Assembly: GCA_013003715.1 (NCBI GenBank)
Contig: JABDIN010000056.1
Coordinates: forward strand, 62,001-126,000
Origin: Desulfobacteraceae bacterium
GTDB lineage: Bacteria > Desulfobacterota > Desulfobacteria > Desulfobacterales > Desulfosarcinaceae
Direction: 5' to 3'
DNA: 64,000 bases
A program made the translations under genes and the position numbers. The notes beneath the pieces were generated by a model, which searched no databases, had not been told where the DNA came from, and saw only the letters and a list, made by a program, of their open reading frames with translations. Positions 1 to 8,578 of the stretch are shown in pieces (within the stretch, counting starts at the first letter, position 1; each line of letters starts with the position of its first letter).

Positions 1-1328
1 TCCTTGTATTTGTCCTGCATATCCGCCCCGGTCTGGCGCATGGTCTGTATCACCTTGTCCAGGGAGATGAAATGGGTGCCGTCGCCCCGTAATGCCAGAC
101 GTGCCGCATTGATGGCCTTGATGGCACCCATGGCGTTTCGTTCGATGCACGGTACCTGCACCAGCCCGGCAACCGGATCGCAAGTGAGGCCGAGATTATG
201 TTCCATACCGATTTCCGCCGCGTTTTCCACCTGGGCATTGGTCCCCCCAAGGGCGGCGGTCAATCCGGCGGCAGCCATGGATGCCGCGACGCCGACCTCT
301 CCCTGGCAGCCCACTTCGGCGCCGGATATGGAGGCATTTTTTTTATACAAGGCACCAATGGCGGCGGCGCAGAGCAAAAAGGTGAAGATGCCGTCGTCAC
401 CCACCGGTGAATGATAGGTTTCGTAGTATCGCAATACGGCCGGGATGATACCCGCCGCCCCGTTGGTGGGTGCGGTGACCACGCGACCGCCTGCGGCATT
501 TTCCTCGTTGACGGCGATGGCCCAGAGACTGACCAGGTCCATGGCCAGCAGGGGATCGTGTTCATTCCTGCGGGCGGTCAGTTCCTTGTGGAGTTGGGGC
601 GCCCGGCGTTTCAAATTCAATCCGCCGGGCAATACGCCCTCCGTGCATAAACCGCGGTCGATACAGGCCGACATGGTCGCCCTGATGTTTCGTAAATAAT
701 CATAAATTTCCGGTTCCGGGCGCAGGACTATTTCGTTTTCCAGCAAAATCCGGTCGAAACCCAATCCGTGATCTTCCCCGATCTTCAATAAATCCGCCGC
801 CGATGAAAAGTCGTGGGGCAGGGGAACGGGTGCCGCCTCAGTCTTGCCCATCTTGGCTTCCGCCTCGGATAATATGGTTCCTCCCCCGACGGAATAGTAG
901 ACATTTTCATATACGGTTTCAGCGGATGTGCTGACAGCCCGGAAACGCACGGCGTTGGAATGAAAGGGCAGGCGTTTTTCAAAATGGTAAGTCAGGTCGG
1001 ATTTTTCCGCGAAGGTGACGGGGTGAATTCCCATCAGTCGGATGGCGCCGCGGTCTCTGATGTCGGCTATCAATTGTTCCACCTTTTCCGGCAATACGGT
1101 ATCCGGCCTTTCCCCCGAAAGTCCGAGAAGTATGGCCTTGTCAGTCCCATGACCTTTGCCGGTAAGGGCAAGGGAACCGAACAATTCGACATGGATCGCC
1201 GCCACCCGGTCCGGATTCGGGCGCTTCATCAATTCTGCGGCGAATTCACGGGCCGCTCGCATGGGTCCTACGGTATGGGAGCTCGACGGACCGATACCGA
1301 TTTTATATATGCTGAATACATCGCTCAT
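1..1328 (-). CDS. sdaA: L-serine dehydratase (L-serine ammonia-lyase), single-chain, 3' end cut by window edge
   Basis: Deaminates L-serine to pyruvate and ammonia with an oxygen-labile [4Fe-4S] cluster. The reverse-strand frame opens at 1328 behind an AGGAG ribosome site and reads [19 protein letters not shown], the classic N-terminus of the family, followed by [13 protein letters not shown]. The C-terminal half carries the cluster cysteines in GCQGEVG (near 314-327) and in [16 protein letters not shown] (near 148-195). About 442 codons are present against roughly 455 in E. coli SdaA, so only the last few residues lie outside the window. Alpha and beta domains are fused in one chain. The gene is divergent from the small gene at 1597 and has no partner visible here. 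Identification is secure; the missing tail cannot be judged. Confidence 0.95.
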   Translation of the reverse strand, partial: MSDVFSIYKIGIGPSSSHTVGPMRAAREFAAELMKRPNPDRVAAIHVELFGSLALTGKGHGTDKAILLGLSGERPDTVLPEKVEQLIADIRDRGAIRLMGIHPVTFAEKSDLTYHFEKRLPFHSNAVRFRAVSTSAETVYENVYYSVGGGTILSEAEAKMGKTEAAPVPLPHDFSSAADLLKIGEDHGLGFDRILLENEIVLRPEPEIYDYLRNIRATMSACIDRGLCTEGVLPGGLNLKRRAPQLHKELTARRNEHDPLLAMDLVSLWAIAVNEENAAGGRVVTAPTNGAAGIIPAVLRYYETYHSPVGDDGIFTFLLCAAAIGALYKKNASISGAEVGCQGEVGVAASMAAAGLTAALGGTNAQVENAAEIGMEHNLGLTCDPVAGLVQVPCIERNAMGAIKAINAARLALRGDGTHFISLDKVIQTMRQTGADMQDKYK

Positions 1329-1596
1329 GGATGGTCTCCTGTTTTTCATTTGGATTTCCATAGCAGGTGAGTTGCCGGTGGCCACACCATCTGTGACCAT
1401 GACCCGGGGAGTGTAACACATCTTTTTTTTCTTCAAAAGAAATTCGCTGTTTGCATCAGGGCAAGGCGACGGGGAAACACCGGCTATCACGTCCCGCGGT
1501 ATTTTCGACCGAAAAAAGTTAAAGTTTGCATGATAGGTGTCGATAACCAAGGCGTAAGTTTTTTTTAGCACTCATGTCAATAGGGAGAGATGGTCA

Positions 1597-1932
1597 ATGG
1601 AAATTAATGGAAAACCGCAAATCAGCCCCAACAACGCCGACGGATTAAAGAAGCAGACGTTGAAGGGAGAGAAGAAGGGAACTAAAACCACGGCAGGCTC
1701 ACCGGCTCAATCCCGTGAACCGAATCCGGAAGTTCGGGTCAACCTCTCCAAGGAGTCCATAACCGCAGCTTCCGGTCTTGAAGGCCGGAAGGGGTCGGAA
1801 GTATCCGGGGACCCGGCTGCCCGGGAAAACGAGGCACAGGCAATATCCCTCGCGGCTGGAAAGGAATTGTCCAAATCCGGCTATGGATTGACCACAGGAT
1901 CGGCACAGAAATTGTTCGAAGCCTTTATCTAA
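1597..1932 (+). CDS. Small hydrophilic protein of unknown function
   Basis: A 111-residue frame with a good GGGAGAGA ribosome site 6 bases before ATG. The product is strongly polar, rich in Lys, Gly, Ser and Glu, with no signal peptide or membrane segment, and is likely disordered over its first 80 residues; the last 25 (AISLAAGKELSKSGYGLTTG onward) look more ordered. The stretch VRVNLSKES faintly recalls the N-terminal part of FlgM-like anti-sigma factors, but this is too short to name it. It stands alone between divergent sdaA and a non-coding gap. I do not recognise the family. The clean ribosome site and codon pattern make a real gene likely. Confidence 0.6.
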   Translation: MEINGKPQISPNNADGLKKQTLKGEKKGTKTTAGSPAQSREPNPEVRVNLSKESITAASGLEGRKGSEVSGDPAARENEAQAISLAAGKELSKSGYGLTTGSAQKLFEAFI

Positions 1933-2286
1933 GACTCTCGAAACCATCGGATCCCATGATATCAGGTCCGCAAACCCTGCATTTTTACCTCGGTGAGTTT
2001 CGCGTTTTTTAGTATTTTAAGGTGGTTAGAAACGCCGTACCGGTTGGTGAACGGACAAAATGACGGGGTTATCCATGAACCGGCTTTACATCCACCGCTT
2101 TCTATATTAACACGTAGGGTAGACGTTTTTACGCTACCCTAAAAACTGCAGATTGTTTCCTTTTATAGGTACAAGGACGGCTTTTCCCGTGATCATTGCA
2201 GCTTTAGGTCATTTCAACCACGGCCGGTTCCATGCCGACGGTAATCGGCCACGCACCTTTATTCGATGATGTAAAGCATATTCTCG
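1933..2286. other. Non-coding gap with one hairpin
   Basis: No convincing gene. The only clear structure is an inverted repeat at 2115-2141: arms TAGGGTAG and CTACCCTA with an inner CGT/ACG pair, one bulged A and a TTTT loop. It is followed by AAAA rather than a T-run on either strand, so it is not an obvious intrinsic terminator; an operator or an RNA element is possible. The upstream in-frame TAA at 2272-2274 fixes the next gene's start. Confidence 0.5.
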
Positions 2287-2727
2287 TTGGAAAAACAATT
2301 TTGGCAAACCAAGTCACCGCACCAAATGACACGAAGCGAGTGGGAGTCTCTTTGTGATGGTTGCGGGCGTTGCTGTCTCCAGAAACTGGAGAATAGGAAA
2401 ACCGGCAGGGTCGATTACACCTGGATCTCCTGTTATCTGCTCGATACCCGGTCATGCCGGTGCTCGGATTATGATATACGTACAATCCTGGTGCCGTCCT
2501 GCGTGATTTTAAAACCGGACAATGTTCAAAAACTCCGCTGGCTGCCTAAAACCTGTGCGTACCGGTTGTTGAGTGAAGGTAAGCCGCTGTACGACTGGCA
2601 CCCGTTGGTATCGGGTAATCCGTCCAGCGTTCATGAAAGCGGCATATCGATTAGGGATCAGGCCGTATCGGAGGAGTACATACATCCCGATGATTTTGAA
2701 TATTACATCATGGATGAGCGCATCTAA
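2287..2727 (+). CDS. ycgN: YcgN/UPF0260-family YkgJ-type cysteine cluster protein
   Basis: A 146-residue protein matching the UPF0260 (YcgN) family along its length: EKQFWQTK at the N-terminus, then the cysteine cluster LCDGCGRCCLQKLE (residues 22-35), CRCSDYDIR and LPKTCAYRLL. The conserved cysteines suggest metal or Fe-S binding; the family's role is not established. The start is TTG at 2287, because an in-frame TAA lies at 2272-2274 and family members begin MEKQFW; no strong Shine-Dalgarno is visible. It stands upstream of the exported TPR protein, with a 65-base gap. Family assignment is firm, function unknown. Confidence 0.9.
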   Translation: MEKQFWQTKSPHQMTRSEWESLCDGCGRCCLQKLENRKTGRVDYTWISCYLLDTRSCRCSDYDIRTILVPSCVILKPDNVQKLRWLPKTCAYRLLSEGKPLYDWHPLVSGNPSSVHESGISIRDQAVSEEYIHPDDFEYYIMDERI

Positions 2728-2792
2728 AACAAGTTGGCTGAATTATATTTTTTGATATTGTAGAAAATTATTTAGTTGTTAAGGAGAATCTG

Positions 2793-4772
2793 ATGAAACA
2801 CCTTGAACAAGCGGGCAAACGGGTATTGGTGCTTCTTTTTGTGGTCATGATGTTCCCTGCCGGCATGGTTTCCGCCGACATGGATACCAATTCCCCGGTC
2901 AAGATATTGCTGAAGATCAAGGACCTGAACACCACATTGGACGCCGTTGACAGTTTCGTGGAATCCGGTCCAAAACCCTCCGCCATGTTGCGCGGTATGA
3001 TCCAGGGAACGGATTGGATCGACCCGGTGCGCGCCATTGTTCTCGGTGTGGACATGTCCGGAGAAAAACCTTCCGCCACGCTACTGATTCCCTATCTTGT
3101 GGAAAATGAAGATTTTCAGGCAACGTTTGGTGCCCAGTCGCGGGAAGACTATTACATTATGAGTGTGCCACCGGGGGCGGCGACCCCGATTTCCGAAAAA
3201 GTGGAGCAGACACTGGTGCTATCGTCGGCAACCGCACCGAACAACGCCATCTCCGTCGAGGTGGCCGTTGGCGCATTGTTGTCTGAAAGCCGTGATAAGA
3301 TCGACGCCATGGTCGGTGGGCTGGAAGAGAAGATGGCCGGTCTCCAGGGGCAATCGGCACCGGCGGGCGAAGTGGATTTCAATGAAATCGCCGACGGGCT
3401 GATAGCGACATTCGGACAATTGAAGTCAATGACATTCGGCGTGGACATCAGCAGTGATGAACTTAATTTTGCAACGGAGACGGCGGCGGAAGACCAAACG
3501 GATCTCAGCCGGCTTTTCAGCGAGGCCGGCAACACCTCACGATTCAATCACTACACCCCCAAAGGGCATCTGACCTATAAAACCCGAAGTTTTGATATGG
3601 ACACGATGATGGGGTTGATCGTATCGGCTTTCGGAAAAGCATACGATGCCATGGGTTTCAATGTGACGGAACTATCCCGCATCGCCTTCAATTTCACCGG
3701 CGAAGCTGCCGGGAGCGTCTCCTATGACACGGAAAGTATGAAAATCGAAGGAATACATGTCCTGAAAAAAGATGCCGAAGCCAATGATTTCGTGGAAAAG
3801 GTGTACCTGCCCTGGATCGATAATTATGGCAATGCACTGGCCGGGATCTATAAAGATAATTCAGACACCGACCCCGGAGAAGTTTTCACACGCCTGCCGG
3901 ACATCGCCATCGACGGTATCAAGGTGTATGGCATGAAGTTGCGTATTATCGCCGGTGCCGCACCCAATGACGGTCAATCCGCAGGGAAGCCGGTCATGAC
4001 GGAAGCCGTTTTTTATGTGACGACCATAGGCGACATGGTACTGACCGCGCCGAGCCAGAATCGCATGGCGGAACTGATTACCATTGCCAAATCGACCACC
4101 GTCCAGCCTGATTCGGGTCCTCTGGTGGTTTACGAAATGGACATGGATGGATATTTCGAGTATATGCGCCAAATGATACCCGATTCCGGAGCTGTTTTCG
4201 CCAATATGCCGCCGCTGGGGAAACTGGTCTCGACGATGAATGTCGGGGGCGGCCGGGCGTTCACATCCACCCGCATGCGAACGGATTTTATCAAGCAGAT
4301 GATCGCCATGGCCGGTCAACAAAACAGTGGTCCCGTTCCGGATGAATCACCTGAGCCGGTAACGCCCAGGCCGAAACCTGAATCTGCGAAACCGGCTGCG
4401 GCAAGCCGACCGGCGGAACCCGCCGTAAAAGATGCCAACTACTGGATAGATAAAGGCAACCTGGTGTCCACCTATGGTAACGACATCAGCGCTGTCCGGT
4501 TTTACGCCGAAGCCCTGAAAAAAGACCCCATGAATTCATCCGCCTATTTTAATATGGGGGTGTCCTACGGTGAATTGGAGGAATTCGACAAGGCGCTGGA
4601 TGCCATCAACCGGGCCATCGAGCTGAATCCGGCAAACTCCAATTATTATTATGCCAGGGGGCGGGTTTACCTGATGGCCGGCAATACAGCCAAGGCGGAC
4701 AATGATTTTCGCACCGCCGTGGAAATGGGTAATACCGATGCCAAGGCTTACCTTGAACGAACAGAAAAGTAG
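2793..4772 (+). CDS. Exported protein with C-terminal TPR repeats (DUF3352-like body)
   Basis: A 659-residue protein with a signal peptide (residues 1-29, basic start, hydrophobic VLVLLFVVMMFPAGM, cleavage near VSA-DM). Residues 35-510 form a long body of alternating strand and helix segments resembling proteins annotated DUF3352 or as exported surface proteins of deltaproteobacteria. A Pro/Glu/Lys-rich linker at about 510-545 leads to three TPR motifs at 548-655 (for example AYFNMGVSYGELEEFDKALD and YYYARGRVYLMAGNTAKAD). The start follows a TAAGGAG site. It is monocistronic, closed by the terminator at 4853. The gene at 40338 has a related look without the TPR tail. A periplasmic or outer-surface scaffolding role is inference. 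Confidence 0.75.
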   Translation: MKHLEQAGKRVLVLLFVVMMFPAGMVSADMDTNSPVKILLKIKDLNTTLDAVDSFVESGPKPSAMLRGMIQGTDWIDPVRAIVLGVDMSGEKPSATLLIPYLVENEDFQATFGAQSREDYYIMSVPPGAATPISEKVEQTLVLSSATAPNNAISVEVAVGALLSESRDKIDAMVGGLEEKMAGLQGQSAPAGEVDFNEIADGLIATFGQLKSMTFGVDISSDELNFATETAAEDQTDLSRLFSEAGNTSRFNHYTPKGHLTYKTRSFDMDTMMGLIVSAFGKAYDAMGFNVTELSRIAFNFTGEAAGSVSYDTESMKIEGIHVLKKDAEANDFVEKVYLPWIDNYGNALAGIYKDNSDTDPGEVFTRLPDIAIDGIKVYGMKLRIIAGAAPNDGQSAGKPVMTEAVFYVTTIGDMVLTAPSQNRMAELITIAKSTTVQPDSGPLVVYEMDMDGYFEYMRQMIPDSGAVFANMPPLGKLVSTMNVGGGRAFTSTRMRTDFIKQMIAMAGQQNSGPVPDESPEPVTPRPKPESAKPAAASRPAEPAVKDANYWIDKGNLVSTYGNDISAVRFYAEALKKDPMNSSAYFNMGVSYGELEEFDKALDAINRAIELNPANSNYYYARGRVYLMAGNTAKADNDFRTAVEMGNTDAKAYLERTEK

Positions 4773-4852
4773 CCGGTTTCATTTTACAGGCGTTAGCCCT
4801 GCCTGACAGTTCCTGAACCACTTGCCATCACCGCACAACTCATGTAAGACAT

Positions 4853-4888
4853 TAGGCCGGCCCGGAAACGGGCCGGCCTATTTTTTTT
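4853..4888 (+). terminator. Strong rho-independent terminator
   Basis: A perfect 12-base-pair stem (TAGGCCGGCCCG / CGGGCCGGCCTA) with a GAAA tetraloop, followed by eight T residues. It ends the TPR-protein transcript and separates it from the ECF-like operon starting at 4910. Confidence 0.95.
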
Positions 4889-4909
4889 ACAAGGACCGAT
4901 AACAGGGAA

Positions 4910-6226
4910 ATGGCAACCACGCTGCAATCAGCCACAACATATTACCAGAGTTACGAAAAACGTGAAGCTGCTTTCAGTCGGGTGATGGCCGGTTTGATTC
5001 CGTGTAAATATGCGGGGCCGCAACGATTCTGGATCGAATTCAACCGGATCGCCAATGAGGGATTTTCTCATCTGGACCAGCACAAAACCGCCTATATCAC
5101 CAGCAATCCCAGGGATTGCCTGGCTTTCGGTTCCGCCCGCCAGGTGCTGTCCGCGGCCTTTCTGACCGCCGGTAACAATCACCTTCCCACCCCGGATGTC
5201 ATCGAATCACAGGCGGATAAGTTTGAACTGATGCATGCCCTGGATCAACCCATCCGGACCCTGTCCGGCGGCGAGACCGTGAAATTGGCATTGGCCAAGG
5301 TTGATGTCCTCTCAACGACCAGCCGAAGACTGGCCATTGCCAGTCCGTTCAGTTGGCTGAGCCTTGAGAACAGACCGTTGCTGGATCGCGTCATTGGAAC
5401 CTATTTTCAAAAAGATCTCGGTGTGAATATCCATGCATTGAACGGAGAGGATGACGAATCACCGGTGGCAGCGGATTGCCTGAATCACGCTAATTCCCAT
5501 GCCATACCGTTTTCGATCCGGTTCACGGGTGTCCGGGTGGGATTGGGTGCCATGATATCCACAGTGGGCACCACACCCGCCCACGCGCGGATAGAGAATA
5601 TTGAAGCGGATCTTCACTCACCGTGCCTATTGTCAGGGAATAATGGCCAGGGAAAAAGCCTTGTGGCAAAAACCCTCGGCAACGCGGTGGCCGCGAGTGG
5701 AAAGGCCGTGATTGCAAGCGCTGCCGGTGACGGCGTTTCCCGGCTATTGTTTCAGGATGTGATTACCCAAGCCCTGACCCGTCCCATATCGGCCCTTTCA
5801 AAACCACGGGTGGCGGACGACGGGAATACGGTCTTGAAGGTGGTTGAGGACATCCGGCACACGTTTGAATTCATGATGTCGGTGATCCCCGGAGAACACC
5901 GACAGATACCGGGGAAGCGGACTCCGGCTAAAGACAGCCTGCTGGATCTGAAAATGATACTGGCGGCATCACGGCTCTGCACCCTACCGCCGGCATTTAT
6001 AATGGATGAACCGGACTGGGGGTTGACGCGCGCCACCGCCATTTCCCTGGTGATTGCCATCATAAAGACAGCCCATGACTTAAAGGTACCCGTGCTGCTG
6101 ATATCCCACAAGCCCTGGTGGCGACCCATTGCCCGAAGCATTTTACGCGTTACCAAAACAGCAGACCCGGCCGGTGGTGAAAACGGGTGCCGGTTTTCCA
6201 TTGTTCTCACCCCGGAACAGGTGTAA
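4910..6226 (+). CDS. ABC ATPase with two halves, ECF-like energizing subunit with split motifs
   Basis: A 438-residue cytoplasmic protein built as two ABC-like halves. The N-half (about 1-190) has a clear signature LSGGE (118-122) but no recognisable Walker A, and its Walker B position reads LAIASPFSW instead of a DE pair. The C-half has Walker A GNNGQGKS (243-250), Q-loop LLFQDVITQ (279-287), Walker B AFIMDEPDWG with D366/E367, and switch His400 (LLISH), but no LSGGQ. Thus one composite ATP site could form from the C-half Walker motifs and the N-half signature, while the second site looks dead. The next genes encode a membrane protein and an S component, so it is most likely the A subunit of an ECF-type vitamin importer. 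The subunit role is inferred from context; the motifs are seen. Confidence 0.75.
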   Translation: MATTLQSATTYYQSYEKREAAFSRVMAGLIPCKYAGPQRFWIEFNRIANEGFSHLDQHKTAYITSNPRDCLAFGSARQVLSAAFLTAGNNHLPTPDVIESQADKFELMHALDQPIRTLSGGETVKLALAKVDVLSTTSRRLAIASPFSWLSLENRPLLDRVIGTYFQKDLGVNIHALNGEDDESPVAADCLNHANSHAIPFSIRFTGVRVGLGAMISTVGTTPAHARIENIEADLHSPCLLSGNNGQGKSLVAKTLGNAVAASGKAVIASAAGDGVSRLLFQDVITQALTRPISALSKPRVADDGNTVLKVVEDIRHTFEFMMSVIPGEHRQIPGKRTPAKDSLLDLKMILAASRLCTLPPAFIMDEPDWGLTRATAISLVIAIIKTAHDLKVPVLLISHKPWWRPIARSILRVTKTADPAGGENGCRFSIVLTPEQV

Positions 6227-6230
6227 GCAG

Positions 6231-6968
6231 ATGAATTGGCGGATAAAAACAGGCCTGCTCCTGCTGTTGGGTATTCCCGCGTTCACTGGTGTGTGGTTGA
6301 ATCGGTATCCCATTTCCATTGTGGACGGGATCAGTTATGCCTGGATGGCCTATCTCTTTTCGGTCCATCTTGCGATACGGGTATTATTGGGCGGCAGTGT
6401 CCATGGGAAGATATCGGCCGTGACATCCATTATCGCCATACCGATTGTGTTCGGCGGGGCCCTGGTCTCCTGGATTTTCCTGTTGTTTTCCTCACCGCGG
6501 CTTCTGGTGGTCCCCCCCGATGGCCCGCATTATGCAAAATTATGTGTGACCATGCTCACGGTGGTTCCGCTGGCCCTTTCACTGGTGGCGGCTTTCCCTT
6601 TTGGTGCCCTGGAACAGAAGATGCTGATCCATTCAAGGGGCATTACACCCATCCGGCGAACCGGCCTGATGATATTGCGGGTATTCAATCATATTGCTTT
6701 TTATGTAATTCCGAATATCCTTGAGGTCATGCGGGAAGAACAGATACTCCAGCAGTGGGCCATGCCGGACAGCCATGCGAACGGCCCAAAATCCCGTAGA
6801 CCCGGACGGGTCAAACAATTCAAACATCGTGTGGCGTTTCTTATGGGATTTTTAATTTCCATGGCCATTGAAGGTATTTGCTCGGCCGTACAGAATATCC
6901 CCTTGTGGGCTTATGAAATCGCCCAATTGCCGGATCGCAGGCCCGGGAAGGACCGGGACCGACGGTGA
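6231..6968 (+). CDS. Polytopic membrane protein, probable transmembrane (T-like) subunit of ECF importer
   Basis: A 245-residue protein with about six hydrophobic segments (for example LLLLLGIPAFTGVWL, ISAVTSIIAIPIVFGGALV, LCVTMLTVVPLALSLVAAF, VAFLMGFLISMAIEGI). The chosen ATG at 6231 lies 4 bases after the ATPase stop; a longer frame starting inside the ATPase is unlikely. A cytoplasmic stretch KMLIHSRGITPIRR followed by helical VMREEQILQQWAM could correspond to the coupling helices of ECF T components, though the usual Ala-Arg-Gly motif is not exact. Position between an ABC ATPase and an S component argues for the T role. It could also be an unrelated membrane partner. Confidence 0.6.
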   Translation: MNWRIKTGLLLLLGIPAFTGVWLNRYPISIVDGISYAWMAYLFSVHLAIRVLLGGSVHGKISAVTSIIAIPIVFGGALVSWIFLLFSSPRLLVVPPDGPHYAKLCVTMLTVVPLALSLVAAFPFGALEQKMLIHSRGITPIRRTGLMILRVFNHIAFYVIPNILEVMREEQILQQWAMPDSHANGPKSRRPGRVKQFKHRVAFLMGFLISMAIEGICSAVQNIPLWAYEIAQLPDRRPGKDRDRR

Positions 6969-7024
6969 TAACAGGGGTGATGTACGGGTCGATGGATTAA
7001 TTTTTTTTTTGATTAGGAGGCGTT

Positions 7025-7585
7025 ATGTCGGGATCTTCTGAAGCCAAACGATTGTTCAACGTCGGTATCGTCGCGGCGTTCGCCACACTGGCATTCATAG
7101 GCACCATGCTCATCCGTATTCCCATTCCCGCCACCGGCGGTTATTTCAACCTCGGGGATACTTTCGTGATGGCGGCGGCATTGCTTTACGGGCCGTGGGT
7201 CGGTGCCCTAGTGGGATTGATCGGTCCGGCGGCCGCGGATGCGGTGGGATTTCCCCAGTTTATCCTGGCCACCGCCGTGGTCAAAGGCCTCGAGGGCGCC
7301 CTGGTCGGCTTTCTGGGTGGACCCGGGAAGGCCGACAATACCACGGGTCCTGTTTTGGGATTGATGCTGGGTATTGTTGTACTCGTCGGCGGGTACTATG
7401 TCTTCGAGTCGGTGATTTATCCGCTATTGGCCACGGCCATTCCCTTTTATGGGGTTACCGATGCCAAGGCCGCCCTGGCCGAAATCGTTCCCAACCTTTC
7501 CCAGGGGATTATCAGTGCCATGATTGCCTATGGGATTTTACGGGCGTTCCGGAAAAAGAAAGATATCGCGGACGCTGGTGTATAG
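7025..7585 (+). CDS. ECF transporter S component (substrate-binding membrane subunit)
   Basis: A 186-residue protein with about six membrane helices and the typical S-component opening: a short cytoplasmic start, then VGIVAAFATLAFIGTMLIRIPIPATGGYFNLGDTF split over two helices. GGYFNLGD followed by MAAALLYGPWVGALVGLIGPAAAD is characteristic of the ECF S-component families with the YxNLGD turn. A strong TTAGGAGG site precedes ATG. S components bind a vitamin or micronutrient; the substrate cannot be read from sequence and no riboswitch is visible upstream. With the two preceding genes it makes a dedicated, group-I-style importer. Confidence 0.85.
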   Translation: MSGSSEAKRLFNVGIVAAFATLAFIGTMLIRIPIPATGGYFNLGDTFVMAAALLYGPWVGALVGLIGPAAADAVGFPQFILATAVVKGLEGALVGFLGGPGKADNTTGPVLGLMLGIVVLVGGYYVFESVIYPLLATAIPFYGVTDAKAALAEIVPNLSQGIISAMIAYGILRAFRKKKDIADAGV

Positions 7586-7678
7586 GGCTTTCGTATGGAC
7601 GGAATACGAATCCCCCGGCTGAAGCCATATATGCCAGGTGCCGGTTTTTTCCCCATTGAGCCGCGCGAGGATTTTATA

Positions 7679-7936
7679 TCACTCATCGTCGTCCGTCTTT
7701 CCCAGTTCCTGGTACACCGCCCGTAAGCGGAAGAGGAATCCCGCCACCAGGGCGCCGCTGATGAGAATGATGAGGTTGGACGCGAAAAAGGTCATGATGA
7801 AGGTGAACGGATTATCCAGCTTATAGGATGCGATCAGCAGTGAGATGCCGAAGAAGATGAAAAAACACCCCGCGGCAGTTAAAAGCCCTTGCCCGATCCA
7901 CCACAGGTAGCGATAGGTCAGAAATTTGGTAAACAT
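7679..7936 (-). CDS. Small membrane protein with about two helices, last gene of the hgc operon
   Basis: An 85-residue product with hydrophobic segments LLTAAGCFFIFFGISLLIA and FASNLIILISGALVAGFLF and a charged tail (RAVYQELGKTDDDE). Its ATG abuts the TAA stop of the upstream FrnE-like gene (reads TAAATG on the reverse strand), so it is almost certainly translated from the same message. I do not recognise a family. A helper role for the neighbouring thiol oxidoreductase or HgcA membrane domain is speculation. Confidence 0.65.
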   Translation of the reverse strand: MFTKFLTYRYLWWIGQGLLTAAGCFFIFFGISLLIASYKLDNPFTFIMTFFASNLIILISGALVAGFLFRLRAVYQELGKTDDDE

Positions 7937-8554
7937 TTATGGATTCCCCGGGGTCCGCCCCGAGACCAGCGCGCGGATCCGTTCATAGGGTTGAGCGCCC
8001 ACCAGGCGATTCGACCCGTGGATGAATGTGGGTACGGCGGTGATCTTCAGCGTCCGGCTCCGGTGCCAGTCCGCATCCACTGCGGACGTAAAGGTGCCGC
8101 CGGTCAGGACCCGGCCCGCCCGGTCACCGGACAGACCCACTGATTCAGCCAAAGCTTCGAGTACGGATATTTCCGCGATGTTCAAGCCTTCTGCAAAATA
8201 GGCATGAAACACCGCCCGGTGAAATTCCTCCCCCAGGTTTTCAGATTCCGCCCATTTGCCGAGTTCCTGCGCCCGCCTGCTGTTGTAAGTCATGGGGCGG
8301 TCACCGAACGGCAGATCGAGTTTTGCGGCGGTTTGGCGCAAATGTGCCAGCATGGCCGGAATCTCCAGGTGGCGTTCTGCAAACAGCTCTTCCAGGGATC
8401 TTCCGTGTTCAGGTGTTTCCGGGTGCAGGGGAAAAGCCATCCACCGCACCTCAACATCCATTTCCGTTTTCAGCCGTTCAATACTCCCGGTAATGAAATA
8501 GCACCAGGGTCAGATGTAGTCCGAGAATATTTCGAGAATTTGTTTCCCAGCCAT
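7937..8554 (-). CDS. DsbA/FrnE-like thiol oxidoreductase, probable selenoprotein with UxxC motif
   Basis: The reverse-strand frame runs from ATG 8554, behind a strong GGAGG site 7 bases away, to 7937: 205 residues if the in-frame TGA at codon 15 (8510-8512) is read as selenocysteine. The start reads GKQILEIFSDYI-U-PWCYF, aligning the TGA exactly with the first cysteine of the CPWC redox motif of DsbA/FrnE family proteins. The rest is typical of the family: SRRAQELGKWAE, helical EEFHRAVFHAYFAEGLNI and the cis-proline loop AVPTFIHGSNRLVGAQPYE. Without recoding, translation from ATG 8461 would lose the active site. It lies 24 bases after hgcB and abuts the next gene, so it belongs to the hgc operon. 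Sec insertion is inference supported by alignment, start site and a candidate SECIS. Confidence 0.85.
8468..8498 (-). promoter_or_regulatory. Candidate bacterial SECIS hairpin after the UGA codon
   Basis: Counting from the base after UGA, bases 12-16 (UUUCA) pair with 38-42 (UGAAA) and 20-22 (CCG) with 34-36 (CGG), giving an 11-base loop GGAGUAUUGAA whose first bases are G. Loop distance from UGA fits the usual bacterial SECIS window of about 16-37 bases. The upper stem is only three pairs, so this is a candidate. An alternative hairpin starts directly after UGA (CCC-U-GGU with ACCGGG, 8486-8509). Confidence 0.45.
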
Positions 8555-8578
8555 ATTAATACCTCCAGTCATGTTGCA

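Noticed and set aside
7937-8461. Taking the FrnE-like gene to start at ATG 8461, with TGA 8510-8512 as a true stop
   Set aside because: The upstream 31 codons carry the ribosome site and the aligned redox motif. A frameshift or decay would not place the TGA exactly on the redox Cys.
8486-8509. Hairpin directly after UGA (CCC-U-GGU / ACCGGG) as the SECIS
   Set aside because: Its loop lies too close to the UGA for the usual bacterial SECIS spacing; the hairpin at 8468-8498 fits better. Kept as an alternative only.
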